Origin: JAJPHF01 sp035293805
GTDB taxonomy: Bacteria; Chloroflexota; UBA6077; JAJPHF01
NCBI GenBank assembly: GCA_035293805.1
Contig: DATGMD010000040.1
Span: forward strand, 332,674-396,673
Direction of reading: 5' to 3'
Length of the DNA stretch: 64,000 nucleotides
The notes beneath the pieces are model-generated. The model made no database searches. It saw nothing but the letters and a program-made list of their open reading frames with translations, and was not told the origin of the DNA. Both the position numbers and the translations under genes were made by a program. Of this stretch, positions 25,858 to 34,076 are shown piece after piece; position 1 is the stretch's first letter; each line of letters starts with the position of its first letter.

Positions 25858-27018
25858 TTACGAGACGGCGGCCGCCTCGCGCGCGGCGGCCGGCTGCTCG
25901 CCGAGGTGCCGAATGGCCGGGTAGACCTCCTTGGCGAACAGCTCCATGCTCCGCCGCGTCTTCTCTGCCGACAGGAAGCCGGCCTGGTTCATCATCAGCA
26001 TGTGGCCGATGTTGCAGCGCTCGTGGAGATACGTCAGCTTCTTGATTACCGTGTCGGGGGTGCCCGCGACGACGATGCCCTTCTCCTGAAGCTGCTCGAA
26101 GCTGTCGCGGTAGCTCTTCCCGGCGCCGAGCATCATCTTTGCCATCGCCTGCGGCGAGGCGTAGCCTGGCGGCGCGTTGAACTGCGGGTGCCGCTCGCGG
26201 TAGAGGTACCAGAGCAGCTCCTTGCCGTCCTCGATCGCCTGCTCCTCCGTGTCGCCGACGAAGGTGAGCGCCAGGTAGGCGAAGCGGTCGGGCCCGGGCT
26301 CCGGGAACCCCTTCTCGCGGCAGCGCTCCTTATAGGTGTTCACCAGCTTCTCAGTCCAGTCGTAGGGCGTCAGGAAGCAGGCGAAGGTGTACTGGTGGTC
26401 GGCCACCCACGGTACGTTCTCGACGCTGGAGCCCGTGATCCAGACGGGCGGGTGGGGCTGCTGGTAGCAGCGCGGCCAGACGTTGACGTAACGGTAATGC
26501 CAGAACTTGCCCTCCCAGTTGAACGGCTCGGGCGTCGTCCAGGCCTTGAGGATCAGGTCGTGCGCCTCCTCGAAGCGGGCGCGGTTCTGCGCCGGGTTGC
26601 TATTCGCCGGATGCACTTCCGTTGGCACGCCGCGCACGAAGCCAGAGGTGATGCGGCCGCGGCTGATGCAGTCGAGCATCGCAATCTCTTCGGCCACGCG
26701 CACGGGGTTGTCGCGGTGGGGCAGGGGGCTGCCGAGAATGACGATGCGCGCGCGCTTCGTGCGGCGGGCGAGCGCCCCGGCCGAGATCGGCACCACCGCG
26801 TCCAGACAGGTCATGGTCTGGTGGTGCTCGTTGAGCATGATCTCCAGGCCAAGCTCGTCGGCGTACTCGTACTCGTCCAGGTAGCGGTTGTACAGGTCGG
26901 CCACGATCTTGGGGTCGCAGTAGCTATTGGGCACGATGATGCGCGCGCTCTTCAGCTCCTTCTCGACCTCCGGCGGCACGAAGGGGTAGGGCATCTCGGT
27001 GAAGTGGTATGCGAGCAT
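25858..27018 (-). CDS. LLM-class luciferase-like flavin monooxygenase, copy 1
   Basis: ATG 27018 follows GGAGGAGG. The 386-residue protein has the bacterial luciferase-type barrel marks: ELGLEIMLNEHHQTM (about 56-70), RIVILGSPLPHRDNPVRVAEEIAMLDCISRGRI, and GTPDTVIKKLTYL near the C-terminus. Members use FMNH2 or F420H2 to hydroxylate, desulfonate or cleave organic substrates. The gene follows an alpha/beta hydrolase by 13 bases and precedes comF. The paired arrangement recurs at 43927-46031 with a paralogue. Confidence 0.9.
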   Translation of the reverse strand: MLAYHFTEMPYPFVPPEVEKELKSARIIVPNSYCDPKIVADLYNRYLDEYEYADELGLEIMLNEHHQTMTCLDAVVPISAGALARRTKRARIVILGSPLPHRDNPVRVAEEIAMLDCISRGRITSGFVRGVPTEVHPANSNPAQNRARFEEAHDLILKAWTTPEPFNWEGKFWHYRYVNVWPRCYQQPHPPVWITGSSVENVPWVADHQYTFACFLTPYDWTEKLVNTYKERCREKGFPEPGPDRFAYLALTFVGDTEEQAIEDGKELLWYLYRERHPQFNAPPGYASPQAMAKMMLGAGKSYRDSFEQLQEKGIVVAGTPDTVIKKLTYLHERCNIGHMLMMNQAGFLSAEKTRRSMELFAKEVYPAIRHLGEQPAAAREAAAVS

Positions 27019-27031
27019 CGTCTCCTCCTCC

Positions 27032-27874
27032 CTAACGCTCGTTCGCTCGGGGAGCCGACGCGGTCTCCCCCTCGTGCAGGAACGCGGTTACCGCGGCCGT
27101 GAAGGCTTCGGGCTGCTCCAGGTACGGGTAGTGGCCCGCGGCGGGGATGAGCTGGAAGCGCGCGCCGGGGATGGCGTCCGCGAAGGCGCGGCCGTAGTCG
27201 GGGGTCACGATCTTGTCGCTCTCGCCCCACAGCACGAGCGCGGGCACGTCGATGCGCCGCAGCCAGGCGCGCAGCTTCGGGTTGTGCAGGAACGGCTTCC
27301 AGGCGAACAGGGCGGTCGTCTGGCGGCCGCGCAAGATCGTGACTAGCTCTTCCTCGGTGTAGTTCCCCAGCCCGGCGAGCTGCATCTGCCGCGCGCCCGC
27401 CTCGGGATCGTGCCAAGCGAGGTCGAGGAACTCTTTGGCACCGATTACGAACGTATCCGCGATGTCGCGCGTGGTGCGGTCGCCGACCTTGATGCCCACG
27501 GCATCCACGAGCACCAGCCGCTTGATCTGATGCGTGCAGCGCACCGCCACCTCGGCGGCGATCCAGCCGCCAACGCCGAGGCCCACCAGGTTGACGGGCT
27601 CGGGGCCCAGGTCGCGCAGCAGGTCGAGGTAGAAGTACGCAAAGTCGTCGATCGTGTCGAAGTCGCGCGGCAAATCGGACGAGCCGTAGCCGGGGTGCGA
27701 GGGCGCGAGCACCGCGTACTGCTGCGCCAGCGTCTCCTCGTACGGCTCCCACTTGTTCAGGTACTCGTAGTCGTGGAGGATGACCAGGCGCTCGCCCTGG
27801 CCCCCGCTGAACACCTGCAAGCTGATCGGACCGACCGCGCGGCGCTCCTCCTGACGGGTAGGCGTGGCGACCAT
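27032..27874 (-). CDS. alpha/beta-hydrolase-fold protein with Gly at the nucleophile position
   Basis: The 280-residue protein starts at ATG 27874 after AAGGAGG. The nucleophile elbow normally reads G-x-S-x-G-G; here it is VGLGVGGW with G100 (codon GGC) in place of Ser. Acid D in GESDKIVTP and H in AGHYPYLEQPE are kept. The N-terminal LVILHDYEYLNKWEPYEE replaces the usual HGxG. Either the enzyme uses a different mechanism (lyase, dehydratase) or it is a non-hydrolytic partner. It is first in the operon with the LLM monooxygenase and divergent from the IclR gene. Confidence 0.8.
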   Translation of the reverse strand: MVATPTRQEERRAVGPISLQVFSGGQGERLVILHDYEYLNKWEPYEETLAQQYAVLAPSHPGYGSSDLPRDFDTIDDFAYFYLDLLRDLGPEPVNLVGLGVGGWIAAEVAVRCTHQIKRLVLVDAVGIKVGDRTTRDIADTFVIGAKEFLDLAWHDPEAGARQMQLAGLGNYTEEELVTILRGRQTTALFAWKPFLHNPKLRAWLRRIDVPALVLWGESDKIVTPDYGRAFADAIPGARFQLIPAAGHYPYLEQPEAFTAAVTAFLHEGETASAPRANER

Positions 27875-27988
27875 GGGCCCTCCTTACTGCCGGCACGAGA
27901 TGGGGCAAAACTCTACGCTGCGAAAGCCAACCAGGAGGGCCGCTCGCTCCGCCGATTGCCTGGCGCGCGGCTCGTGCGGAACCGCCTG

Positions 27989-28007
27989 CGTTCCGTATAA
28001 TGGAACG
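27989..28007 (+). promoter_or_regulatory. TATAAT -10 inside a CGTTCC-N7-GGAACG palindrome
   Basis: The 6-bp arms flank GTATAAT; the -10 hexamer occupies 27996-28001. A repressor or activator bound here, such as the IclR-type protein encoded next, would control its own gene and the divergent hydrolase operon. No strong -35 is present. Confidence 0.55.
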
Positions 28008-28152
28008 GGCGTCCCGCATCCTGGTCATCATCACCATATCGCCGTCTCCGCCAGGCTGTCAAGGCGTTGCCAGAATCGCGGGATGCGGTGTACGATCTAG
28101 GCTGCCGCAGAATCACCGATTGGTCCGTGTACTGGAACGCGAGGACACTGCA

Positions 28153-28953
28153 TTGGCGCAGAATGGAACCTCCGGCTCGACGCGTGTGCGGGCGGTGGAG
28201 CGGGCCATCGGCCTGCTGCTCCGGCTGGCCGAGCACCGGCGCGGCGCCAGCTTGCAGCAGCTTGCGCGCGAGGTCGGCTGCAGCAAGAGCACCGTCCACC
28301 GCCTGCTGGCAACGCTGGAAGGCATGGAGATGGTCGAGCGGGATGGGATGCTTGGCTGGTATCGGCTGGGCCGCCGCGCGCGCGAGCTAGGGACGAACGG
28401 CTGGACGCGGACGGACCTGCGCCACCTGGCGCTGCCCCACATGCAGGCCCTGCGCGACGAGTCGGAAGAGACCGTGACGCTCCACCTGGTGGACGGCGAT
28501 GACCACGTGGTTGCCGAGGAGTGCGAGAGCAACCAGGAGATTCGGCGGACGCTGCCGCTCGGTCAGCGGGCGCCCCTCCTGCGGGGGGCCACGGCCAAGG
28601 CCATCCTGGCGTTTCTGCCCGAGGCCGAGGCCGCCCGCATCCTCGCGGCCACCTGCACGCCGGATGACGATGGTCCGGGGCCGCAAGAGCTACGCGACAT
28701 CCGCAGCCTGGGCTATGCTTTCAGCATCTCGGAGCGCGTGCCGGGCGGCTCGGCCATCTCCGTACCGATCCGCGACCGCGGCGAGCGCGTCTGCGCCGCG
28801 CTCAGCATCTCCGGCCCCAGCTTCCGCTTCACGCCCGCGCGGGCGATCCGCTGCGCGCCGGCGCTGATGCGGGCCGCCGACGAGATCGCCGCCGCGCTGG
28901 GCTATCCGGGCCGCGCGAAAGGAGACGACGACCATGGCGACGACCGCCCCTGA
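28153..28953 (+). CDS. IclR-family transcriptional regulator
   Basis: The frame is open from 28000, but that ATG overlaps the -10 hexamer; TTG 28153 has GAGG eight bases upstream and yields 266 residues. The winged helix is VRAVERAIGLLLRLAEHRRGA...LQQLAREVGCSKSTVHRLLATLEG (about 12-60), and the effector domain contains VTLHLVDGDDHVVAEE and GERVCAALSISGP. IclR proteins sense small organic acids and control catabolic operons. It is divergent from the hydrolase/LLM operon and overlaps the next hydrolase gene by 20 bases, so it likely controls both. Confidence 0.85.
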   Translation: MAQNGTSGSTRVRAVERAIGLLLRLAEHRRGASLQQLAREVGCSKSTVHRLLATLEGMEMVERDGMLGWYRLGRRARELGTNGWTRTDLRHLALPHMQALRDESEETVTLHLVDGDDHVVAEECESNQEIRRTLPLGQRAPLLRGATAKAILAFLPEAEAARILAATCTPDDDGPGPQELRDIRSLGYAFSISERVPGGSAISVPIRDRGERVCAALSISGPSFRFTPARAIRCAPALMRAADEIAAALGYPGRAKGDDDHGDDRP

Positions 28954-29806
28954 TCCCACCGGCCTGGCCACGAACCTGCCGCCCGGCGTGAGCAGCCACT
29001 ACGTGATGGTTGGCGACAATCGCACGCATTATTTGGAGGCGGGACAGGGTGAGCCGCTCATCCTCCTGCACAGCGCGGAGTTTGGCGGCCGGGCCGAGTT
29101 CTCCTGGCGCTACACCATCCCCGCGCTGGCCGAGCACTTCCACGTCTACGCCCCCGACGTGGTCGGCTTTGGGCGCACGACCAAGCTCTATAACTTCTCC
29201 GACCCGACCAACTACCGCGTGCAGCACATCCGCCGCTTCATGGAGGTGCTGTGCATTCCGAGCGCGCACTTCATGGGCAACTCGTTCGGCGGCTCGATCA
29301 TTCTCACCATCGCGGCCCAGGACCGGCCCGCCTGGAACATCCGCTCCATCGTCTCGGTGAGCGGCGGCGGCTTCGCGCCCGACAACGACGCGCGCAAGGT
29401 GTTGACGCACTACGACGGCTCGCGCGACGGCATGCGCGAGATCCTGAAGGTGCTGTTCTACGACCCGCGCTGGTGGAGCGAGGAGCACGTCGAGGAGCGC
29501 TGGCGGGCGGCGATTGAGCCGGGCGCCTGGGAGGCGATCGCCGTCGCGCGCTTCGCGCGGCCCGGGCTAGAGAAGGGCTTCGGCTCCGAGCGCGGCGACC
29601 CGGCGAACATCAAGGTGCCGGTGCTCATCACCGGCGGCGACCAGGACCTGCTGCGCGAGCCGGGCTGCTGGGAGGGGCTGCACGCCCGCATCCCTGGCTC
29701 CGAGCTAAAGGTGTTCTCGCCCGCCCGTCACTGCCCGCACATCGAGTTCCAGGAAGAGTTCAACCGCCTGGCAGTCGACTTCCTGCGGCGGCACTCGAAG
29801 AGATAG
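28934..29806 (+). CDS. alpha/beta hydrolase (meta-cleavage-hydrolase-like)
   Basis: ATG 28934 lies inside the end of the regulator gene (20-base overlap) with AAAGGAG before it. The 290-residue protein has LILLHSAEFGGRAEFSW (oxyanion region, about 42-58), nucleophile S117 in FMGNSFGGSI, acid D in GGDQDLL and H in PARHCPHIEF. The pattern GNSFGG is typical of C-C bond hydrolases acting on ring-cleavage products. Compared with the hydrolases at 27032 and 43927, this one keeps a normal triad. Confidence 0.85.
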   Translation: MATTAPDPTGLATNLPPGVSSHYVMVGDNRTHYLEAGQGEPLILLHSAEFGGRAEFSWRYTIPALAEHFHVYAPDVVGFGRTTKLYNFSDPTNYRVQHIRRFMEVLCIPSAHFMGNSFGGSIILTIAAQDRPAWNIRSIVSVSGGGFAPDNDARKVLTHYDGSRDGMREILKVLFYDPRWWSEEHVEERWRAAIEPGAWEAIAVARFARPGLEKGFGSERGDPANIKVPVLITGGDQDLLREPGCWEGLHARIPGSELKVFSPARHCPHIEFQEEFNRLAVDFLRRHSKR

Positions 29807-29831
29807 CTGGCGTCCTGTATCTCGGCAGTGG

Positions 29832-31676
29832 TCAATAGTCGGGCAAGGGAAGCCAGGTCTGGTCTACCAAATAGATCTCGACATCCCCTTGCTGATAGAT
29901 CCGCCGCAGAGCGGGAAGCAGTCTGAATCCGTGTATGCCCGGCGGCGCTGCCAGTGGCTCAAGCCTGCCGGGCGTCTCGCCAATGTTGCCTTCGGCGCGC
30001 TCGCGGGGACCGTAGAAGAGGTACTTGACGCCGTGCTCGGCGAGGAGGCGGGCGGCATCCTCGGGCGGGCTGTGCAGGACCTGCTCGACGACGGCGCGCT
30101 TGCCCGGCACGTCGTAGGTGATGCCGTCGTGGCCGAGCCAGACGCGCCCGGGCACGAGCGCCGCCAGCCAGGAGCCGCTCTGCTCCACGCCGAGGACCAC
30201 CTCGTCGGGTGTCATGTGCGCAGCCAGCCACTCCCCGGCCTGCCACTCCTCGCGCGTCGCCACGTAGACCGTGAGCGGCGTGTTGGCGACCGCCGAGTAC
30301 ACCACGCCTACGTAGAGGAACAGCGCCGTGGGCAGCGCCAGGGCGACGGCGGCCAGTCCGAGCCGCCGCCGGCCGCGCGGCCCCAGCCGCCCCGCCCACC
30401 ACGCGAGCCCCGTCGCGGCCAGCACCGCGAGCGCCGGCTGCACGCCGAATGCCAGGCGGCGCTGGAACGGGACGGGCGCGTAGAGCGCGAGCAGCAGCAC
30501 CAGGCCCGTCAGCAGCGCGAGCCACTGGCGCTGGTCTCGCGGCCGCGGCCAGGCGCGCAGGGCGAACGGCGCCAGCAACAGCACCAGGCCGTAGTCGAGC
30601 AGCAGGCGCAGCGGCTCCGGGCTGGACACCGTGTTCTGCTGGCCATAGACGACGCTCCAGAACGGTTCGACGCGGAAGGCGTAGTAGTTGTAGAGCAAGA
30701 GCGGGAGCGCAACGGCGCCGGCCAGCGCAGACGCGGCCACTGCCCGCCACGGCCACCGGCGCGTCGCCAGCCAGCGCAGCGCGGTATACAGCCCGAACAG
30801 GCCGCAGACCACTGGCAGGTTGAAGGGGTGGACGAGAGCGAGCCCCAGGACCGCCCCAGCCAGGCCCGCGTAGGGGCGCCACGTCGCGCCCGGCTCGATC
30901 GCGACGGCGAAAGCGGCGATCGCCAGCACCGTGCAGGCGAGGGCGAGCATCAGGTGGAGCGGCGCCAGGAACACGCCGAGCGTCATCACCTCCAGACTCG
31001 CGCCCAGCGGCAGGGCGGCGCCGTCGCCCTGCCCGGCGTACAGCGGCTGTGCCAGCACCGCTCCCCACAGCCCGAGGTTGGTGCCCATCACCATCAGCGC
31101 CACCGCCAGCCGCCGCTGGCCCAGGGACCGCAGGAACGTGGCGGCAAAGACGTAGAGCGCCGCGAGCAGCGCCACGCGACCCAGCAGCTCGCCCAGGTAG
31201 TAGACGAGCAGCGGCGCGACCTGGAGCAAGGCGGCGATCTTGCCGATGCCGACGTAGACGGGGAACATGAAGACCGGCTGGTGGGGCTCGGGCGTGAAGC
31301 GGTCGTGGATCAGCCAGGAGCCGGAGCGGGCGCCCTGGTCCATCGCGGCCAGGTAGACCGGAAAGTCGCCCGGATACCAGAAGCTGCCGACGTGGACGAG
31401 GTCGGCCGGCCCGTGGAGCAGCCATGCGACGTAGGGAACGGCCAGCAGCGCGAGCAAGACAGCGCCGACCACCGCGAGCCAACGCCATTCCGCGGGGGCA
31501 ATGAGTGCTGCGTGCTGCGTGCTGCGTGCTGAGTCGGCCGGGGGCGTCGCCGTGGCGCGGTCGCTAGCGAGCGCGGCGGGGCTGCTGACCGGCGATACGG
31601 TGTCCATGTGGGCGCCTACTCCGGAATCGGGGAGCGGCACGCGGCTCGTGCCCGCGGCTTGCTCCGCACTCAGCAC
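29832..31676 (-). CDS. large multi-pass membrane protein (GT-C-like)
   Basis: The 614-residue protein starts at GTG 31676, overlapping the DUF192 stop by seven bases; ATG 31607 is an alternative. After a 60-residue Ser/Ala-rich head, partly encoded by heptanucleotide repeats, come about 12 spans and a soluble C-terminus (about 490-614). The first extracytoplasmic loop after span 1 (YPGDFPVYLAAMDQGARSGS) recalls GT-C glycosyltransferases that use lipid-linked sugars. It is the last gene of the Tad operon and could glycosylate the pilus or envelope (inference). Confidence 0.65.
   Translation of the reverse strand: MLSAEQAAGTSRVPLPDSGVGAHMDTVSPVSSPAALASDRATATPPADSARSTQHAALIAPAEWRWLAVVGAVLLALLAVPYVAWLLHGPADLVHVGSFWYPGDFPVYLAAMDQGARSGSWLIHDRFTPEPHQPVFMFPVYVGIGKIAALLQVAPLLVYYLGELLGRVALLAALYVFAATFLRSLGQRRLAVALMVMGTNLGLWGAVLAQPLYAGQGDGAALPLGASLEVMTLGVFLAPLHLMLALACTVLAIAAFAVAIEPGATWRPYAGLAGAVLGLALVHPFNLPVVCGLFGLYTALRWLATRRWPWRAVAASALAGAVALPLLLYNYYAFRVEPFWSVVYGQQNTVSSPEPLRLLLDYGLVLLLAPFALRAWPRPRDQRQWLALLTGLVLLLALYAPVPFQRRLAFGVQPALAVLAATGLAWWAGRLGPRGRRRLGLAAVALALPTALFLYVGVVYSAVANTPLTVYVATREEWQAGEWLAAHMTPDEVVLGVEQSGSWLAALVPGRVWLGHDGITYDVPGKRAVVEQVLHSPPEDAARLLAEHGVKYLFYGPRERAEGNIGETPGRLEPLAAPPGIHGFRLLPALRRIYQQGDVEIYLVDQTWLPLPDY
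31506..31533 (-). repeat. four heptanucleotide units (TGCTGCG/TGCTGAG) inside a coding region
   Basis: Units with a 7-base period and the TGCTG core lie in codons 48-57 of the membrane-protein gene (peptide STQHAAL). They belong to the same family as 8441-8468. Confidence 0.6.
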
Positions 31677-32044
31677 TCCGCGGGCTGCAGGGCGATGTGG
31701 TGCCCCTGCTCGGTGCCGGTGCGCGCGGCGGTGCCGGCGGGCAGCTCGATCACGTAGTCGGAGCGCCGCACCCAGGGCCCGATGCGGTTCGGCCGGATGC
31801 CGCGCAGCACGCGCGTCACCTCGCCCTCAGTGGGCGACAGGCGCCGGACGTGGAGCACGTCGATGGCGAAGGCCATGAAGAACATGTGGATCTGGCGGCA
31901 GGCCTCGATGACGAGCCCCTCGCCTTCCGGGAGCGAGCGCCGGCCGAGGAGGCCCCGCCCGCGTGTCCACACGTTGGTCGCCACGCCCGCGCGCGCGGCG
32001 ATCTCGGCCCCGTTATCCAGGTTGACGACCCGCACGGTGCGCAC
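31670..32044 (-). CDS. DUF192 family protein
   Basis: GTG start at 32044, 15 bases after the tadC stop; 124 residues. The DUF192 marks are WTRGRGLLGRRSLPEGEGLVI (about 26-46), IHMFFMAFAIDVLHV and VIELPAGTAARTGTEQGH. The family is often attached to Tad/secretion loci in Chloroflexota and related phyla but its role is unknown. Its stop codon overlaps the GTG of the next gene (GTGCTGA). Confidence 0.8.
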   Translation of the reverse strand: MRTVRVVNLDNGAEIAARAGVATNVWTRGRGLLGRRSLPEGEGLVIEACRQIHMFFMAFAIDVLHVRRLSPTEGEVTRVLRGIRPNRIGPWVRRSDYVIELPAGTAARTGTEQGHHIALQPAEC

Positions 32045-32059
32045 GACGACCCGCCGCGC

Positions 32060-32995
32060 CTACGGCTGCTGCATGTTCGAGAGCTGCGGCCACAGCGGAC
32101 CGAGGATCATGAGGCAGAGCGCGGGAAAGATGAAGATCAGCATCGGGAACAGCATCTTCAGCGGCGCTTGCTGCGCCTCGGCCTCCGCGCGTTGGCGCCG
32201 CAGCACGCGCATCTGGTCGGCCTGGACGGTGAGCACCTGCGAGACGCTGACGCCGAGCTGCTCCGCCTGCACGATCGCCGCCACGAACTGCGACAGATCG
32301 CTTACCTGCGTGCGGTTCACCATGTCCTTCAGCGCCTCGCGCCGGGGGCGGCCCACCCGCATTTCGGCCATCACCCGCGCTAGCTCGTTGCTGAGGGGGT
32401 TGTCGGACTTCTGTACGACGCGCGCCATCGCGGCGTCGAAGCCCAGCCCCGCCTCGACGCTGATGACCAGCAGGTCCAGCGCGTCCGGCAGCGCCTTCTG
32501 GATGGCCTTCTGGCGCACGGAGATCTTGCGGCTCAGCCACAGCTCGGGCGCTACGAAACCGATCACCGCGCCGACGATCAGGCCGAGCAGCAGCAGGTCG
32601 GCGCCCAGCAGCGCCATCAGTAGCGCGCCGATGCCCGCACCGGCGAGCGCGCCGAAGATCTTGACGCCCAGCCAGTCCGACGCGGTCCAACGGTTGGGAC
32701 TGCCGGCCAGCAGCAGGCGGCGGCGCGTCTTTTCGCTGGCGCTCTCGCGCTGCTGCGGTGTCTGATTCTTCTTGCGCGTGAAGCGTTCGCCAATCGCGGC
32801 GAGGCGCTGAATCAGCGGTCGGAGCACGCGCTCGCTAAACGGCTGCTCCAGCTCCATCTCTTCGAGCGAGCGGGGGCGCTCGGCAAACTGGGACAGGCGC
32901 ATCGCCACGGCGTCGCGCCCCATGCGAGGCACCGTGAACCCAAGGAGGATCAGGCCCAGGGCACCAACCAGCAGCAGCGGGAGGATGATAGCCAA
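32060..32995 (-). CDS. tadC: Tad pilus inner-membrane platform protein TadC
   Basis: A TTG start at 32995 lies one base after the tadB stop. The 311-residue protein has two N-terminal and C-terminal spans around a T2SSF domain: ALDLLVISVEAGLGFDAAMARV (about 174-195) and FVAAIVQAEQLGVSVSQVLTVQADQMR. With TadB it forms the platform on which TadA drives assembly of Flp pili. It is transcribed in the cpaB-cpaE-tadA-tadB-tadC order. Confidence 0.9.
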   Translation of the reverse strand: MAIILPLLLVGALGLILLGFTVPRMGRDAVAMRLSQFAERPRSLEEMELEQPFSERVLRPLIQRLAAIGERFTRKKNQTPQQRESASEKTRRRLLLAGSPNRWTASDWLGVKIFGALAGAGIGALLMALLGADLLLLGLIVGAVIGFVAPELWLSRKISVRQKAIQKALPDALDLLVISVEAGLGFDAAMARVVQKSDNPLSNELARVMAEMRVGRPRREALKDMVNRTQVSDLSQFVAAIVQAEQLGVSVSQVLTVQADQMRVLRRQRAEAEAQQAPLKMLFPMLIFIFPALCLMILGPLWPQLSNMQQP

Positions 32996-32996
32996 A

Positions 32997-33971
32997 CTAC
33001 ACCTCGATATTGACGATCTGCTTGATCACCATGAAGCCGAGGAGGATGCTGATCGCGCCGGCGATCGGCAGGAACAGGTACGGGAAGCCGGAGAACATCG
33101 GCCGCATGTACTGCGGGCTGGCCAGGAACAGGAACCCGCCCACGAAGACGGGCAGCAGCGCCAGGATGTAGCCCGACATGCGCTGCTGGCTGGTGATAGT
33201 GTTGATCTCGCCCTTCAGCTTCACGCGCTCGCGGATCGTCTCGGCAATCGTGTTCAGGATGCGGGCCAGATTGCCGCCGACCTCGTGCTGCACGTTGATC
33301 GCCGTGACCATCAAGTCCAGGTCCTCGCTCTTCATGCGCCGCACGAGGTGGAGCAGCGCGTCCTGCGGCGAGAGCCCGAGCCCGATCTCGCGGGTCACGC
33401 GGCCGAACTCCTCGGAAATGGGTGGGTTGCCCTCGCGCGCGACCATGTCCATCGCCTGCAGGAGGCTCATGCCGGAGCGCAGGGAGTTGCTCATCAGCAC
33501 GATGGTGTCGGCGAGCTGGTCGTTGAAGGCACGGAGCCGCCCGGACTGCCGGCGGCCCACCCACAGCTTCGGCAAGATGAAGCCGATGATGCCGAAGATG
33601 GGGATGGCCAGGATGTTCTGGCCGAAGAGGACCGCGATTAGCGTATAGCCCACGGTGATGAAGACGAGCGTGACGACGCCTTGCAGCACCAGGAATTCGG
33701 CGGCGGTGAGCTTGAGATCGGCCCGCGCCAGGTCGGCCTGGAGGCTGGCCGCGAAGGAGCGGCCGGCGATGGCGCGACCCACCCGATCGCTCATCGCCGC
33801 GGTCATCGCCGAGCCGCGCTGGTCAGACACGGTTTCGGCGCCGCTCTGGCGCAGCGCGTAGCGGCGCAGCCGGTGCTCGAACGCGGGATCGTCGGTCCGC
33901 AGCACGCGGTCCACGCCGACGAAGATGAGCACGAGCGCCAGGCCCATTCCGCCCGCCAGCAGTACTGGCAT
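32997..33971 (-). CDS. tadB: Tad pilus inner-membrane platform protein TadB
   Basis: The 324-residue protein starts at ATG 33971. The T2SSF domain motif is LADTIVLMSNSLRSGMSLLQAMDMVAREG (about 169-197) followed by HEVGGNLARILNTIAETIRER; hydrophobic segments flank it (MPVLLAGGMGLALVLIFVGVD and the final IAGAISILLGFMVI). TadB pairs with TadC in the platform. A 105-base gap separates it from tadA. Confidence 0.9.
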   Translation of the reverse strand: MPVLLAGGMGLALVLIFVGVDRVLRTDDPAFEHRLRRYALRQSGAETVSDQRGSAMTAAMSDRVGRAIAGRSFAASLQADLARADLKLTAAEFLVLQGVVTLVFITVGYTLIAVLFGQNILAIPIFGIIGFILPKLWVGRRQSGRLRAFNDQLADTIVLMSNSLRSGMSLLQAMDMVAREGNPPISEEFGRVTREIGLGLSPQDALLHLVRRMKSEDLDLMVTAINVQHEVGGNLARILNTIAETIRERVKLKGEINTITSQQRMSGYILALLPVFVGGFLFLASPQYMRPMFSGFPYLFLPIAGAISILLGFMVIKQIVNIEV

Positions 33972-34076
33972 GTCACACCTCGCTCGTGGCTGGCGCTGTC
34001 CCCCGCCCGCGAGCCAGCGCCGCCAACGCGCGCCTCGGGCGGGGCCTGGGAGCCGGCCGCCGGCCGCCCGCCGTTC

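Noticed and set aside
28000..28152. Longer IclR start at ATG 28000
   Set aside because: That ATG overlaps the TATAAT of the promoter, so it could not be in the transcript; the frame upstream of 28153 has no IclR features.
29889..31532. 547-codon open frame on the plus strand opposite the membrane-protein gene
   Set aside because: It is antisense shadow of a GC-rich gene: composition is mostly Arg, Gln, Gly, Ala with no motif, while the minus-strand frame has spans and motifs.
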